From Occallatibacter sp. (GTDB lineage Bacteria; Acidobacteriota; Terriglobia; Terriglobales; Acidobacteriaceae): 33,086 nucleotides of DNA. Position 1 is the first letter of the stretch. Each line of letters starts with the position of its first letter. The DNA lies in NCBI GenBank assembly GCA_031296165.1, contig JARLGF010000113.1, forward strand, positions 1 through 33,086, in the 5' to 3' direction. The translations under genes and the position numbers were made by a program. The notes below the pieces were generated by a model. That model was not told the origin of the DNA. It searched no databases and saw only the letters and a list, made by a program, of their open reading frames with translations. Below, piece after piece: positions 1 through 8,751 of this stretch.

Positions 1-986
1 GCGACAGCGCCGGAGATGGCGCCGAGGGCTGTAGGCCTGCCGTTGTGAAACCACTCGGCGTTGGTCCAGGCGATGGCGGCGGCAGCGGCGGCGAAGTGGG
101 TGTTGACGAAAGCGGAGGTGGCCAGGGAACTGGCTCCCAGCGCACTGCCTGCATTGAAGCCGAACCAGCCGACCCAGAGCAGGCAGGCGCCGATGAAGCT
201 GAGCACCATGGAGTGGGGCGGGAAATTGGTTTGGGGATAGCCGCGGCGCTTGCCTAGGTAGATGCAGGTGACCAGGGCGGAGACGCCGGAGGTGATGTGG
301 ACGACGGTGCCGCCGGCGAAGTCGAGGCTGGGGATCATGTGGCCGGTGGCGTTGAGCAGGCCGCCGACGCCCCAGACCATGTGAGCCATGGGACTGTAGA
401 CGCACAGGGACCAGAGGGTGAGGAAGACGGCCATGCCGCTAAACTTCATGCGTTCGGCAAAGGCGCCGGTGATGAGGGCCGGGGTGATGATGGCGAACAT
501 GAGCTGGTAAATCATGAAGGTCTGCTCGGGGATGGTGGCCGCGTAATCGGTGTTGGGAGCGAGGCCGACGCCGCGCAGGAAGACGTGCTCAAAGCCGCCG
601 ATGAAGGTGTTGCCGTGTCCGAAGGCGAGCGAGTAGCCGACGACGGCCCAGAGGACGGTGATGAGGCCCATCATGGCGAAGCTTTGCATCATGGTGCCGA
701 GGATGTTCTTCTTGCGGACCAGTCCACCGTAGAAGAGGGCCAGCCCGGGGCCGGTCATGAGCAGGACCAGGGCGGCGGAGACCAGCATCCAGGCGTTGTC
801 GCCTGCGGACTGGGCGCTGGCGCTGGCTGCCTGGGCGTTCTGCACGGCCTGCTGGAGGGCGGCGATCTGGGCCTGGGTGACGGGGGCTGTTGCGGCCGGA
901 CCCAGGTCGGGAGCCACGGCGCGAGCCAGGGTGGGAAAGGCAAGAACGGCAAAGAGAAGCAGCATTTTAAGAGTGCGACGACACAT
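1..986 (-). CDS. amt: Ammonium transporter (Amt family), 3' part beyond the window
   Basis: Inner-membrane channel for ammonium uptake. The minus-strand frame stays open from an ATG at 986 to the window edge, giving 328 residues without a stop; the family is usually about 400-450, so the C-terminus is missing. It begins with a signal-like segment (MLLLFAVLAF, then ARA), then a spacer rich in Ala and Gln, then the first transmembrane helix ending in GPGLALFYGGLVR, the classic Amt signature. Later parts fit Amt as well: FAERMKFSG, a segment around FAGGTVVHITSG, and WVGWFGFNAGSAL. The start is supported by GGGAG nine bases upstream. A glnK/PII gene often lies beside amt, but the downstream side is outside the window. 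I am sure of the family; specificity and regulation are not visible. Confidence 0.95.
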   Translation of the reverse strand, partial: MCRRTLKMLLLFAVLAFPTLARAVAPDLGPAATAPVTQAQIAALQQAVQNAQAASASAQSAGDNAWMLVSAALVLLMTGPGLALFYGGLVRKKNILGTMMQSFAMMGLITVLWAVVGYSLAFGHGNTFIGGFEHVFLRGVGLAPNTDYAATIPEQTFMIYQLMFAIITPALITGAFAERMKFSGMAVFLTLWSLCVYSPMAHMVWGVGGLLNATGHMIPSLDFAGGTVVHITSGVSALVTCIYLGKRRGYPQTNFPPHSMVLSFIGACLLWVGWFGFNAGSALGASSLATSAFVNTHFAAAAAAIAWTNAEWFHNGRPTALGAISGAV

Positions 987-1420
987 TTGATTTCACTCCC
1001 ACGAAGATGCAGAGGGCCGAGGCCATGCGATGTGGCGGGAGGCCGGCCGCCGATCCGGATGAAGTGAAGAAAGTCACACCGGCGGCGTAAATCTGCGCGG
1101 AACGAAGCCGCTGCCGGAGCAGGAATATCGCTTGAGAACCGTCAGACACGGTTGTGCCAGCCCGCAGGAGGGTTATCCTGGCTCAACTTTACTCATCATG
1201 GTCTTCGTGAAATTTTAGAGCGCACCATATAAGGAACCCATGAGGATTTTCCAGAAAACAGGTCAAAGTGCCGGAAAACGGATAAAACACTCTGGCAATT
1301 TCATTGTAACTGCGCTAAAGGGATTATTGTCTTGCTTGTCGTGGAGTCTTCATCGAGACGGCAACCTGGGAAAATTCGATGAACCTCTACAATGAATCGT
1401 CAGAAGAACGTGGAGATGAG
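987..1420. other. Divergent intergenic region between amt and a secreted-protein gene
   Basis: About 430 bases without a convincing gene. The part from roughly 1200 to 1320 is clearly more AT-rich than its surroundings and probably holds promoter DNA. TACAAT at 1388-1393 could be a -10 box for the plus-strand gene at 1421, but no good -35 precedes it. A sigma-54-like motif near 1143-1160 on the minus strand lacks the required GC. No hairpin terminator was found. Confidence 0.4.
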
Positions 1421-2182
1421 ATGAAACTCGAACGAGGCGTGCGGCGCGGGATCTGTTGTCTTGCGTACTGCTTGTCCGCGATGGCGGCCTTGAGCCTGGC
1501 CGCCGCGCCGAGGCCGCAAAGCTGCGAGAAGGTGGTGCTGCTGGGCGAGGTGAGCGCCGGGCAGGAGTGGAAGGCGGACTTTGGCGAGGGGTGGACATTC
1601 AGAGTGCTGCCGATTGCGCCGGGGAAGGCTGGTTACAGCGGCTGGGACCTAGTGGTGGACCGGGAGCAGCCTGTGGGTTACCCGGATGCGCTGCTGGTGG
1701 CTACGCCGCCCTATAACTCCATCAACGAGCGCGAAGTGGGAACGACTTATGGATTGCGCGCCCAGGACGCGATCGGATGGAATCCGCGGAGCTTTCATTT
1801 TCTGACTAATCCAGGAGCGCTGCGGGAGAGCCAGAAGCTGTACTTTTCGCTGGGCAGTACGGCGGTCCGGAACACGGCGCAGAGGCAGAGCGCGACCGTG
1901 GCTGCTACGCGAAGGCTGATGGAGTTAGAGAAGCAATCGGCAGCGGGGGAGTTGCGCATTCTGGATGCACGGCTGACGCCGGGAATTGCCGATGCGGCTC
2001 CATACGCCGAGAACTGGGCGGTGCAATCGGCGCGGACGAACCACAGCAATGAGCCTGCAACGCGGGGCGCATCCACGCCCCTGGGGGAGTTGCACTGGAT
2101 GCGTTTTTCCATCACGTTGTGGCTGCCGGAGAGATGGAAGGCGCCCAGGGAGCTTCATGCGGCGCGGGGTGCGTGTGATTGA
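1421..2182 (+). CDS. Secreted protein of unknown function
   Basis: 253 residues. I do not recognise a family. The start is placed at the ATG at 1421 because GGAG lies five bases upstream and because this start puts a typical signal peptide at the N-terminus (basic MKLERGVRRG, then a hydrophobic stretch ending near SLAAAP). An in-frame upstream ATG at 1379 would add 14 residues and spoil the signal. The mature part is soluble-looking, with no membrane helix and one Cys near the N-terminus. The text between residues 85 and 140 (PYNSINEREVGTTYGLRAQD, then WNPRSFHF) looks like a folded domain rather than low-complexity sequence. It stands alone, 114 bases before the nuoB-like gene. Export is inferred; function is unknown. 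Confidence 0.7.
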   Translation: MKLERGVRRGICCLAYCLSAMAALSLAAAPRPQSCEKVVLLGEVSAGQEWKADFGEGWTFRVLPIAPGKAGYSGWDLVVDREQPVGYPDALLVATPPYNSINEREVGTTYGLRAQDAIGWNPRSFHFLTNPGALRESQKLYFSLGSTAVRNTAQRQSATVAATRRLMELEKQSAAGELRILDARLTPGIADAAPYAENWAVQSARTNHSNEPATRGASTPLGELHWMRFSITLWLPERWKAPRELHAARGACD

Positions 2183-2296
2183 CATGGAACATGGAACAGG
2201 GAACAGAGGCGGGTGGTTGAAAACTCCTAACTTAAAACCGAAGGCGAGCAATTCTGACCATGCCCGCTTGACAGGAATCGCGGTATATTAGAGAAC

Positions 2297-2872
2297 ATGG
2301 TAGTTGCGGCAGAACGGGACCATTATTTATTCGGTGCGTTGGAGAGCAGCGCGCGGAATCGCGGCAAGCTGAAGGAAGTGAGCTACGGCTACGAAGAGCC
2401 GGAGGGCGTGTTCCTGACCTCGCTGGATTTTGCCGTGAACTGGATTCGCAAGAATTCGGTGTGGCCGATGACGTTTGGGCTGGCCTGCTGCGCGATCGAG
2501 ATGATGTCGATGGGCGCGTCCCGGTTCGATGTAGCGCGGTTTGGGGCGGAGGTATTCCGGCCCTCGCCGCGGCAATCGGACCTGATGGTGATTGCGGGAC
2601 GGGTATCGCAGAAGATGGCCCCTGTCATTCGCCGTCTGTACGATCAGATGCCGGAGCCTAAGTGGGTGATTTCGATGGGGGCGTGCGCGACCTCAGGCGG
2701 AGTTTTCAATAACTATGCGCTTGTGCAGGGCGTTAACCAAATCATCCCAGTGGATGTCTATGTTCCTGGATGTCCACCTCGGCCCGAGCAACTTTTATAC
2801 GCGATTACGCTTCTACAGGAGAAGATACAGTGTGAGTCGCGCAGCTTGCTGAAGACCCTGAATGCAGGGTGA
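2297..2872 (+). CDS. nuoB: NADH-quinone oxidoreductase subunit B (orphan NuoB)
   Basis: Subunit of the complex I peripheral arm that binds the terminal iron-sulfur cluster N2 and passes electrons to quinone. 191 residues, normal for the family. The N2 ligands are all present: the adjacent pair C64-C65 in [11 protein letters not shown]130 in [11 protein letters not shown] and C159 in [12 protein letters not shown]. The usual RYD loop region appears as [10 protein letters not shown]. No other nuo gene is in the window: upstream is a secreted protein and downstream an outer-membrane protein, so this is a detached copy. No Shine-Dalgarno is visible. A TATATT box at 2284-2289 ends seven bases before the ATG, so the mRNA may be leaderless. 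It could be the only NuoB of the cell or a second paralogue; this cannot be told from here. Confidence 0.95.
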   Translation: MVVAAERDHYLFGALESSARNRGKLKEVSYGYEEPEGVFLTSLDFAVNWIRKNSVWPMTFGLACCAIEMMSMGASRFDVARFGAEVFRPSPRQSDLMVIAGRVSQKMAPVIRRLYDQMPEPKWVISMGACATSGGVFNNYALVQGVNQIIPVDVYVPGCPPRPEQLLYAITLLQEKIQCESRSLLKTLNAG

Positions 2873-2899
2873 CAGCCGGATGCGAAGCTGGATAACCTA

Positions 2900-2923
2900 G
2901 CGGTAAGTTACCAAGGTAACCGC
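2900..2923. terminator. Short palindrome after nuoB, possible weak terminator
   Basis: GTTACC-AA-GGTAAC (2907-2920) nested inside GCGGT/ACCGC arms (2900-2904, 2919-2923) can form a hairpin with a four-base bulge 28 bases after the nuoB stop. It is followed by a T-containing but not T-pure stretch. It may be a weak terminator or a protein-binding palindrome. The rest of 2924-3137 holds a small CTCCGT/ACGGAG hairpin (3036-3056) in the likely leader of the next gene. Confidence 0.3.
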
Positions 2924-3137
2924 GCATTACTTCTTGTTTGACTATGAACGTAATGAAGTAGACAACTCATTGAATTATTGTGTTCTGCTCGAATTGTCCC
3001 ATGGTACGTTTGTAAACATAGGGGCGCTTCCCCGCCTCCGTACTTTAAAGACGGAGTTGAGTAAGTTCATGTAGGGGTTGTGTACTCAATCAGCCTTTTC
3101 CATCTGGTCATTCAGTTCAATTGCGGAGGATATACGC

Positions 3138-4823
3138 ATGCAAGCACATTTTTTGAAAACAGTGAGCCGAGTTCTAACCTTGGCGTTAGTAGCATTGATA
3201 CCAGTTTCCCTGGCTGCCCAAGTCACGGGCACAACCACGGGGAAAAAAGCAGCGAGTGATTCCCCGTCCAAGTGGGACATTTTCCTTGGCTACAGCTATC
3301 TTGCCCCCAAGGGAACAGTCAATAACTTAACCTTCAATGCTGTCGACCTTGGATCGATTGCCAGCGTCTCCCGGTATTTCAACAAGCACCTGGGAGTGAC
3401 GTTTGAGGGAGATGAGCACATCCTGCTTCCGGAGCACGGGAACGTATCAACATTAGAGCCGCAGAACGATTTCAGCGGCGGATCGGGTGGCGTGATCTAC
3501 CGGTTCCCAACCGGTAACATAACTCCGTTCATCCATGGACTGGTTGGCGGAGAGCGGGTAGGCAGGTACGGCCTTGGTTACAAGGACGTGTGGGGTGTGG
3601 TGGTGACCGGCGGCGGCGGAATGGATTACGAGACGCCCCTGTTGAACCATCATTTTGCGATTCGGCTTTTCCAGGCGGATTACCAGTACACGCATGAGGA
3701 TTTCTATCCAAGTGGCCGCGGCAATTTCAACATGGCGCGTCTGAGCGCCGGCATCGTGTTCCATGCGGGTTCGTTTGCTCCTCCGGCGCCCGTGACGCTG
3801 GCGTGCTCGGTGAGCCCGGAGTCGGTCTTCCCGGGTGATCCGGTTACAGTGACGGCGACAGCGGGTTCCCTGAATCCGAAGCTGAATGCAGTTTATTCGT
3901 GGTCGGGCACCGGCGTGACGGGGAGCGGAACGACAGCGACCGTGGCGACTGGTTCATTGGCCGCAGGGACCTATACGGTTCAGGGCACAGTGAAGGAAGG
4001 GAAGGCCGGCAAGGAAGGCCTGAGGCCCTGGGAATCAGCGACGTGTTCGTCCAGCTTTACGGTGAAGGCGTATGAGCCTCCGACCGTCAGTTGCTCGGCC
4101 AGCCCCAGCACCATCAAGCCAGGCGAGAGCAGCACCATCACGGCTTCCGGCATGAGCCCGCAGAACCGTCCGCTGACGTACAGCTATTCGGCCGCGGCGG
4201 GAACGATAAGCGGCAGCGGCAGCAGCGCGTCCTTCTCTTCGACCGGCGCGCCGACGGGCGCAACAGCAATTACCTGCAACGTATCGGACGACAAGGGCCA
4301 GACCGCCACGGCGAGCACCACCGTGACCATCACGGAGCCTTATGTTGCTCCGGCTCCTCACACCCAGGCGCTCTGCTCGATTACGTTCGACAAGGACGCG
4401 AAACGTCCGGCGCGCGTGGACAACGAAGCCAAGGCTTGCCTGGACCAGGTAGCGCTTAGCCTGCAACAGCAGTCGGATGCAAAGGCTGTTGTGGTGGGCG
4501 AATCGACAGCGGCGGAAAAGGCTCCGAAGAAGGGCCACAAGCATGCCAAGGTTGAGGATTTGGCCGGGCAGCGCGCGGTCAACACCAAGGAGTACCTGGT
4601 AACGGAGAAGGGCATTGACGCATCTCGCGTCAGCGTTGCAACCGGAACCACGGATGGGCAAACGGTGGAAGACTACCTGGTGCCTGCGGGCGCAAGCTTC
4701 ACGACGGATGTGGCTGGAACCACAGCGGTGGATGAGTCGGTGGTGAAGCCTCAGGCGCGCAAGCCCCTGGCCGGTAAGCCGGCGCACAAGAAGCACGTTG
4801 CGGCCGCCACCCCCGCGCAGTAG
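3138..4823 (+). CDS. Outer-membrane beta-barrel protein with Ig-like repeats and an OmpA-like C-terminal region
   Basis: 561 residues from the ATG at 3138, chosen because GGAGG lies nine bases upstream and because it begins a clean signal peptide (MQAHFLKTVSR, hydrophobic core, cleavage near SLAAQ). An upstream start at 3078 would bury that signal. Residues about 44-212 alternate hydrophobic and aromatic residues as in an eight-stranded OmpA-type barrel (WDIFLGYSYLAP through MARLSAGIVFHAG). Two Ig-like/PKD-like domains follow (about 217-315 and 318-415), each opening with a similar motif: CSVSPESVFPGDPVTVTA and CSASPSTIKPGESSTITA. The last third starts CSITFDKDAKRPARVDNEA and resembles an OmpA peptidoglycan-binding domain (CLDQVALSLQQ, then GQRAVNTKEYLV), though degenerate, and ends in a Lys/His-rich tail. 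Probably an envelope-stabilising protein linking outer membrane and wall; the exact role is inferred. Confidence 0.8.
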   Translation: MQAHFLKTVSRVLTLALVALIPVSLAAQVTGTTTGKKAASDSPSKWDIFLGYSYLAPKGTVNNLTFNAVDLGSIASVSRYFNKHLGVTFEGDEHILLPEHGNVSTLEPQNDFSGGSGGVIYRFPTGNITPFIHGLVGGERVGRYGLGYKDVWGVVVTGGGGMDYETPLLNHHFAIRLFQADYQYTHEDFYPSGRGNFNMARLSAGIVFHAGSFAPPAPVTLACSVSPESVFPGDPVTVTATAGSLNPKLNAVYSWSGTGVTGSGTTATVATGSLAAGTYTVQGTVKEGKAGKEGLRPWESATCSSSFTVKAYEPPTVSCSASPSTIKPGESSTITASGMSPQNRPLTYSYSAAAGTISGSGSSASFSSTGAPTGATAITCNVSDDKGQTATASTTVTITEPYVAPAPHTQALCSITFDKDAKRPARVDNEAKACLDQVALSLQQQSDAKAVVVGESTAAEKAPKKGHKHAKVEDLAGQRAVNTKEYLVTEKGIDASRVSVATGTTDGQTVEDYLVPAGASFTTDVAGTTAVDESVVKPQARKPLAGKPAHKKHVAAATPAQ

Positions 4824-4855
4824 GCAATCAGGCCTGTTGTGGCAGCGAATCAACG

Positions 4856-4889
4856 GGTCAAGCCTTCCGCCGATATGGAAGGCTTGACC
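4856..4889. terminator. Perfect 13-bp hairpin after the envelope-protein gene
   Basis: GGTCAAGCCTTCC (4856-4868) and its exact reverse complement (4877-4889) flank an 8-base loop, 33 bases after the stop codon. No T-run follows, so by itself it would pause polymerase or protect the mRNA 3' end rather than terminate efficiently. It probably acts with the stronger hairpin at 4927. Confidence 0.6.
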
Positions 4890-4926
4890 AAAACAAAGAC
4901 TAAGAGATTCCTCCTGCAATCTTTTT

Positions 4927-4957
4927 GAGGCTGACTGGGAAACCGGTCAGCCTCTTT
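4927..4957 (+). terminator. Rho-independent terminator with GAAA tetraloop
   Basis: GAGGCTGACTGG (4927-4938) pairs with CCGGTCAGCCTC (4943-4954), with one T-G wobble, around a GAAA loop, followed by TTTAGTTTG. This is a strong stem with a stable tetraloop. It terminates the transcript of the envelope-protein gene. It also argues that the next gene starts after it. Confidence 0.75.
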
Positions 4958-4978
4958 AGTTTGATGTACTTAACTTTG

Positions 4979-4984
4979 TATAAT
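4979..4984 (+). promoter_or_regulatory. Consensus -10 box TATAAT
   Basis: A perfect TATAAT preceded by TTTG, 22 bases after the terminator. No good -35 is at the right distance. If used, transcription would begin near 4991, which supports the GTG starts at 5003 or 5024 for the next gene and excludes the in-frame TTG (4925) and ATG (4964). Confidence 0.5.
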
Positions 4985-5002
4985 TTGTCGTTGAGCCTTG
5001 GG

Positions 5003-7051
5003 GTGAACGGTTTGAACAGTTACGTGCGGATTGTTTCCGATTTCTTTTGCCGGCGCGGAGTTCTGTCGCTGTTTTTTTCAGCTTGTATATTTACGTATTG
5101 CGGGCAGACGCTGCCGGCGCAGGCGGCCTGGAGTGCGGTTGGACCGGATGGCGGCGATGCACGCTCCTTTGCCGCAGAGCCCGGCGCGCCCAGACATCTT
5201 TACCTGGGCACGACCAATAGCTGGATTTACGAATCGACGAATGGCGGCGCTACCTGGCATCGACTGGCGAAACTGGGCACCTCGGATGGCTTGATTCTCG
5301 ACCATATCGTAGTGGACTCCTCGAATTCCGCTACGATCTATGTGGCTGGATGGAAGGTGGATCGACCCGACGGCGGTTTGTGGGTGAGCCACGACGGGGG
5401 CCGCACCTGGAGCGTGGTTGAGGGGCTGCGCGGTCAGTCGATTCGCGCGTTTGCGCAGGCTCCTTCCAACGCCAGGATGTTTTATGCAGGAACCCTGGAG
5501 GGAGTTTTCCGCAGTTCGGATGCGGGCGCAACCTGGGCGCAGATCAGTCCTCGGGGCAGCAAGGAGATTCACGAGGTGGAGTCGCTGGCGATTGATCCGG
5601 TGGACCCCGATGTAGTATTCGCGGGTACCTGGCATCTGCCGTGGAAGACGGTGGACGGGGGCAAGAACTGGCACAACATCAAGCAGGGCATGATCGACGA
5701 CTCGGATGTATTTTCGATCATTGTCGATCCGTCCGCACCGAGCTCGGTTTTTCTGAGCGCCTGCAGCGGAATTTACAAGAGCGAGAACGGCGCCGAACTG
5801 TTCCATAAGATCCAGGGCATTCCATCTACAGCGCGGAGGACGCGCATGCTGAAGCAGGACCCGGTGAATCACGGCATCGTGTATGCCGGAACCACCGAGG
5901 GGCTTTACAAAACGGTGGACGGCGGCAAGACGTTTCAGCGCATGACGGGTCCGGATGTGATTGTGAACGACGTATTTGTCGATCCTCAGGATACGAATCG
6001 CGTTCTGCTGGCGACGGATCGCAGTGGAGTGCTTGCGAGCAAGGATGCAGGGACCAGCTTTGCAGCATCGAATAGTGGATTTTCACAGCGCAAGGTGGAG
6101 GCGCTGCTGGTGGACCGCGGCAATCCCACGCGGCTGTATGCGGGCGTGGTGAACGACAAGACCTACGGCGGGGTGTTTTATTCCACATCTGCCGGCGCCG
6201 GGTGGGAGCAGATTGGCGAGGGGCCAGGCGGCGGACTTGCAGGGCGCGATGTTTTTGCACTGGCGCAGGCGCAGGATGGAACTATTGTGGCCGGGACCAG
6301 TCACGGGATTTTCGCACTGGAGGCGGGCACGGCAGGTACTGCAGCTACCTGGAAGCCAAGAAATACGATTGTCAACACGATTGTGAAAACGTCCACCGAG
6401 GTCCACCATGGAAAACGCGTGAGCGTTGAAAAACAGGTGAAGGACAAGGCCAACGAGTTGGATAGCCGCGTGAATGCGCTGGATCTGTCAGGCGACGTCT
6501 GGCTGGCCTCGACCAGCATAGGCCTGCTGACCAGCCGGGACCAGGGCGCCACCTGGCAAGGGGGTCCGGCAGCGGACTCGGACGAATACTTGTCCGTGGC
6601 CGTGCATGGGGCGGTGATGGCAGCGGCCCGCCGCACCGGGTTGGCCATTTCAACCGATACCGGTCAGACCTGGATGCCCGTCAATGTTCCTGCAGCCATT
6701 TCACGCATCTATCGAGTGGCGTTTTCCGGCGATGGAACGCTGTGGCTGGGAACCAGGGAAGGGGTTTACTTTTCCCCGGACCAGGAGAAAAAGTGGTTGT
6801 GGATCGAGCGGCTACCTTTCCGCGACGTGAACGATCTTTACTATGACGCGCAGATGAACAGGGTGCTGGTGAGTTCGCGGGTAAGCGACTATGTGTATGG
6901 CATCGACCCGGTTTCGTTGAGCTGGAAGTGGTGGAGGGCCGGATGGAATATCTCCCTCATTCGTGCGTTTGGTGGGCATCTGGTGGCGGCCTCACTGTAC
7001 GACGGGGTGCTGGTGGAGCGGCAATCCGAGGGATTGGAAGCCGGGCGGTAG
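5003..7051 (+). CDS. Secreted Asp-box (BNR/sortilin-like) beta-propeller protein
   Basis: About 682 residues. The N-terminus holds a signal peptide: basic CRRG, a hydrophobic core, and cleavage near LPAQAA. The body is built from repeated Asp-box motifs of the S/T-x-D-x-G-x-T-W type: ESTNGGATWHR, SHDGGRTWSV, SSDAGATWAQ, TVDGGKNWHN, TVDGGKTFQR, SKDAGTSFAA, SRDQGATWQG and STDTGQTWMP. Each is spaced by strands such as VVFAGTW or IVYAGTTEGLY. This is the pattern of VPS10/sortilin and Ycf48-like propellers, probably two propellers given the length. Such proteins are exported and bind ligands or glycans; few have a proven enzyme activity. The start is uncertain: GTG 5003 (weak GAG seven bases upstream) and GTG 5024 both fit the promoter at 4979, while a longer frame reaches back into the terminator. 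Ligand unknown. Confidence 0.8.
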   Translation: MNGLNSYVRIVSDFFCRRGVLSLFFSACIFTYCGQTLPAQAAWSAVGPDGGDARSFAAEPGAPRHLYLGTTNSWIYESTNGGATWHRLAKLGTSDGLILDHIVVDSSNSATIYVAGWKVDRPDGGLWVSHDGGRTWSVVEGLRGQSIRAFAQAPSNARMFYAGTLEGVFRSSDAGATWAQISPRGSKEIHEVESLAIDPVDPDVVFAGTWHLPWKTVDGGKNWHNIKQGMIDDSDVFSIIVDPSAPSSVFLSACSGIYKSENGAELFHKIQGIPSTARRTRMLKQDPVNHGIVYAGTTEGLYKTVDGGKTFQRMTGPDVIVNDVFVDPQDTNRVLLATDRSGVLASKDAGTSFAASNSGFSQRKVEALLVDRGNPTRLYAGVVNDKTYGGVFYSTSAGAGWEQIGEGPGGGLAGRDVFALAQAQDGTIVAGTSHGIFALEAGTAGTAATWKPRNTIVNTIVKTSTEVHHGKRVSVEKQVKDKANELDSRVNALDLSGDVWLASTSIGLLTSRDQGATWQGGPAADSDEYLSVAVHGAVMAAARRTGLAISTDTGQTWMPVNVPAAISRIYRVAFSGDGTLWLGTREGVYFSPDQEKKWLWIERLPFRDVNDLYYDAQMNRVLVSSRVSDYVYGIDPVSLSWKWWRAGWNISLIRAFGGHLVAASLYDGVLVERQSEGLEAGR

Positions 7052-7113
7052 TGATTTGGCTTACGGGGGCCTGAGGAGTGCGAGCAGGCCCACATTTTCT
7101 GTATCATCGTGAT

Positions 7114-8280
7114 ATGCAGGCTGAAACCGCAATTCCCCGCGCACACATTGCTTTCAAGAGCCATGCCTTTCAGAGTCATGACCCACGGCTGGAGCCGATT
7201 GCCGCCAAGGTTCTGGCAGGCGAGCGGCTGGACTTCAACGACGGACTGGTGCTCTACGGCACGTCGGACGTGCTGGCGGTGGGCTGGCTGGCCAACCATG
7301 TGCGCGAACGGCTGCACGGGGACGTGACGTACTTCAACGTCAATCGCCACATCAACCCCACCAATGTGTGCGTGGCCAATTGCCGTCTGTGCGCCTTTGG
7401 GCGCAAGAAGGGCGACGCGGCGGGCTATACCATGGCTCTGGAAGAGGCATGGGAGACGGCAGCCTCAGGCTACTCGGAAGCGGTGACCGAGTTTCACATT
7501 GTCGGGGGGCTGCACCCGGACCTGCCGCTCGAATATTTTCTTGATCTGGTCCGCGGCCTGAAAGAGCGTTTTCCCAAGGTGCACATCAAGGCCTTCACGA
7601 TGGTGGAGGTGGCGTATCTTGCGCGGCGGGCGAAGTTGACGATCGAAGAGACGCTTAGGAAGATGCGCGCGGCGGGCGTGGACTCGATGCCGGGAGGCGG
7701 CGCGGAGATTTTTGCCGCGAGGGTGCGGTCGATCATCTGCGACCACAAGATCGACGGCGAGGAGTGGCTGAACACCGCGCGCCTGGCCCACAAGATGGGC
7801 TTCAAGTCCAACTCTACCATGCTGTATGGGCACATTGAGAACGACGCGGATCGCGTGGACCATCTGCTGAAGCTGAGAGCGGTGCAGGACGAGACGGGCG
7901 GCTTTCAGGCGTTTATCGGGCTGGCCTTTCACCCGGAAAACACGGCGCTGGACCATCTGCCTGTGACGACGGGGTTGACCGACATCCGGCAGGTTGCGGT
8001 GAGCCGTTTGCTGCTGGACAACTTTCCGCACATCAAGGCGTACTGGCAGATGCTGACGCCGAAGATTGCGCAGATCGCGCTGCGTTTTGGGGCCGACGAT
8101 CTGGATGGGACAGTCGTGGAGGAAAAGATATACCATGACGCCGGGGCGACAACGCCTCAGGGCATGAACCGCAAGGAACTGTGCCGGCTGATTACCGAGG
8201 CCGGGCGAATTCCTGTGGAGCGCGATACGCTGTACAAGGCAGTGACGCGGACCGAAGACAGCTTTACGGTCACGGTGTAG
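7114..8280 (+). CDS. mqnE: Aminofutalosine synthase MqnE (radical SAM)
   Basis: Joins chorismate-derived 3-[(1-carboxyvinyl)oxy]benzoate to S-adenosylmethionine to give aminofutalosine, an early step of the futalosine menaquinone pathway; cytoplasmic. 388 residues, normal for the family. The radical-SAM cluster motif CX3CX2C is C86-C90-C93 (CVANCRLCAF), preceded by FNVNRHINPTNVC. Other family marks are EFHIVGGLHPDLP, HIKAFTMVE, PGGGAEIF and SNSTMLYGHIE. The ATG at 7114 is preferred over an upstream GTG (7078), whose Shine-Dalgarno would be too close; no good ribosome site precedes 7114, so the message may be leaderless. No other mqn gene is adjacent, so the pathway is scattered. The related MqnC/CofH families differ in these motifs; the assignment is strong. 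Confidence 0.93.
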   Translation: MQAETAIPRAHIAFKSHAFQSHDPRLEPIAAKVLAGERLDFNDGLVLYGTSDVLAVGWLANHVRERLHGDVTYFNVNRHINPTNVCVANCRLCAFGRKKGDAAGYTMALEEAWETAASGYSEAVTEFHIVGGLHPDLPLEYFLDLVRGLKERFPKVHIKAFTMVEVAYLARRAKLTIEETLRKMRAAGVDSMPGGGAEIFAARVRSIICDHKIDGEEWLNTARLAHKMGFKSNSTMLYGHIENDADRVDHLLKLRAVQDETGGFQAFIGLAFHPENTALDHLPVTTGLTDIRQVAVSRLLLDNFPHIKAYWQMLTPKIAQIALRFGADDLDGTVVEEKIYHDAGATTPQGMNRKELCRLITEAGRIPVERDTLYKAVTRTEDSFTVTV

Positions 8281-8416
8281 AGCGGGTGGGAGAGTATCAG
8301 CGGTGTAACTGGGCTGGGGCGCAATTATGGTACTCGCGGGGTGCTGGAGCGACTACGATTGTAGCCTGAAACAGCGCTTCCGAGAGGAACCTGGCGCTGG
8401 AGAAGGGAAGAGTGCG

Positions 8417-8641
8417 ATGGAAGAATTTGGACGGGCTGCACTGCTGGGACTTGGCCTCGGTTTGCTGTGGGGGACAGGGTGCACCCTGGTCATTCTCTAT
8501 TCCATTTATCTGGCCGGCTACCGCAAGGCGATCAAGGACTCTCTGAAGGCGCAAAAGCCCGCGCGCTACACGCAGATCTACGAGAAGGTGCTGGCCAAGC
8601 GGGCAAAGGCAAAAGTGAAGGCGGCCGCAGCGGCGCAGTGA
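8417..8641 (+). CDS. Small single-pass membrane protein of unknown function
   Basis: 74 residues from the ATG at 8417, which has GGGAAGAG upstream. One hydrophobic helix (about residues 7-33, AALLGLGLGLLWGTGCTLVILYSIYLAG) is followed by a strongly basic cytoplasmic tail (KAIKDSLKAQK, then KVLAKRAKAKVKAAAAAQ). No family is recognised. It follows mqnE by 136 bases in the same direction and converges on the ABC permease gene. Confidence 0.6.
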   Translation: MEEFGRAALLGLGLGLLWGTGCTLVILYSIYLAGYRKAIKDSLKAQKPARYTQIYEKVLAKRAKAKVKAAAAAQ

Positions 8642-8648
8642 GCCTGAT

Positions 8649-8709
8649 CGATGCCGGCGCTCAAGGCATGATTCCGAAGCAAACTTAAACTACAACTCTC
8701 CCGGCATCG
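8649..8709. repeat. 9-bp inverted repeat in the gap between convergent genes
   Basis: CGATGCCGG (8649-8657) and its exact complement (8701-8709) enclose 43 bases. It lies between two converging genes and could fold at both transcript ends, but the loop is long and no T-run is present, so a terminator role is doubtful. Confidence 0.3.
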
Positions 8710-8751
8710 GCAGCCGGATGAGGGCAGGTTTTCGCGCTGCGCCTCCCCGTC

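Noticed and set aside
297-1067. 256-codon plus-strand frame
   Set aside because: Antisense of amt; His/Gly/Asp-rich product typical of a reverse-strand shadow.
1143-1160. Sigma-54-like promoter CTGGCAC-N5-TGTCTGA on the minus strand upstream of amt
   Set aside because: GG is present but the position for the essential GC reads TC, so it does not meet the -24/-12 rule.
8301-8416. Longer start (8327) for the small membrane protein
   Set aside because: The extension has no ribosome site, and the start at 8417 has a good one.
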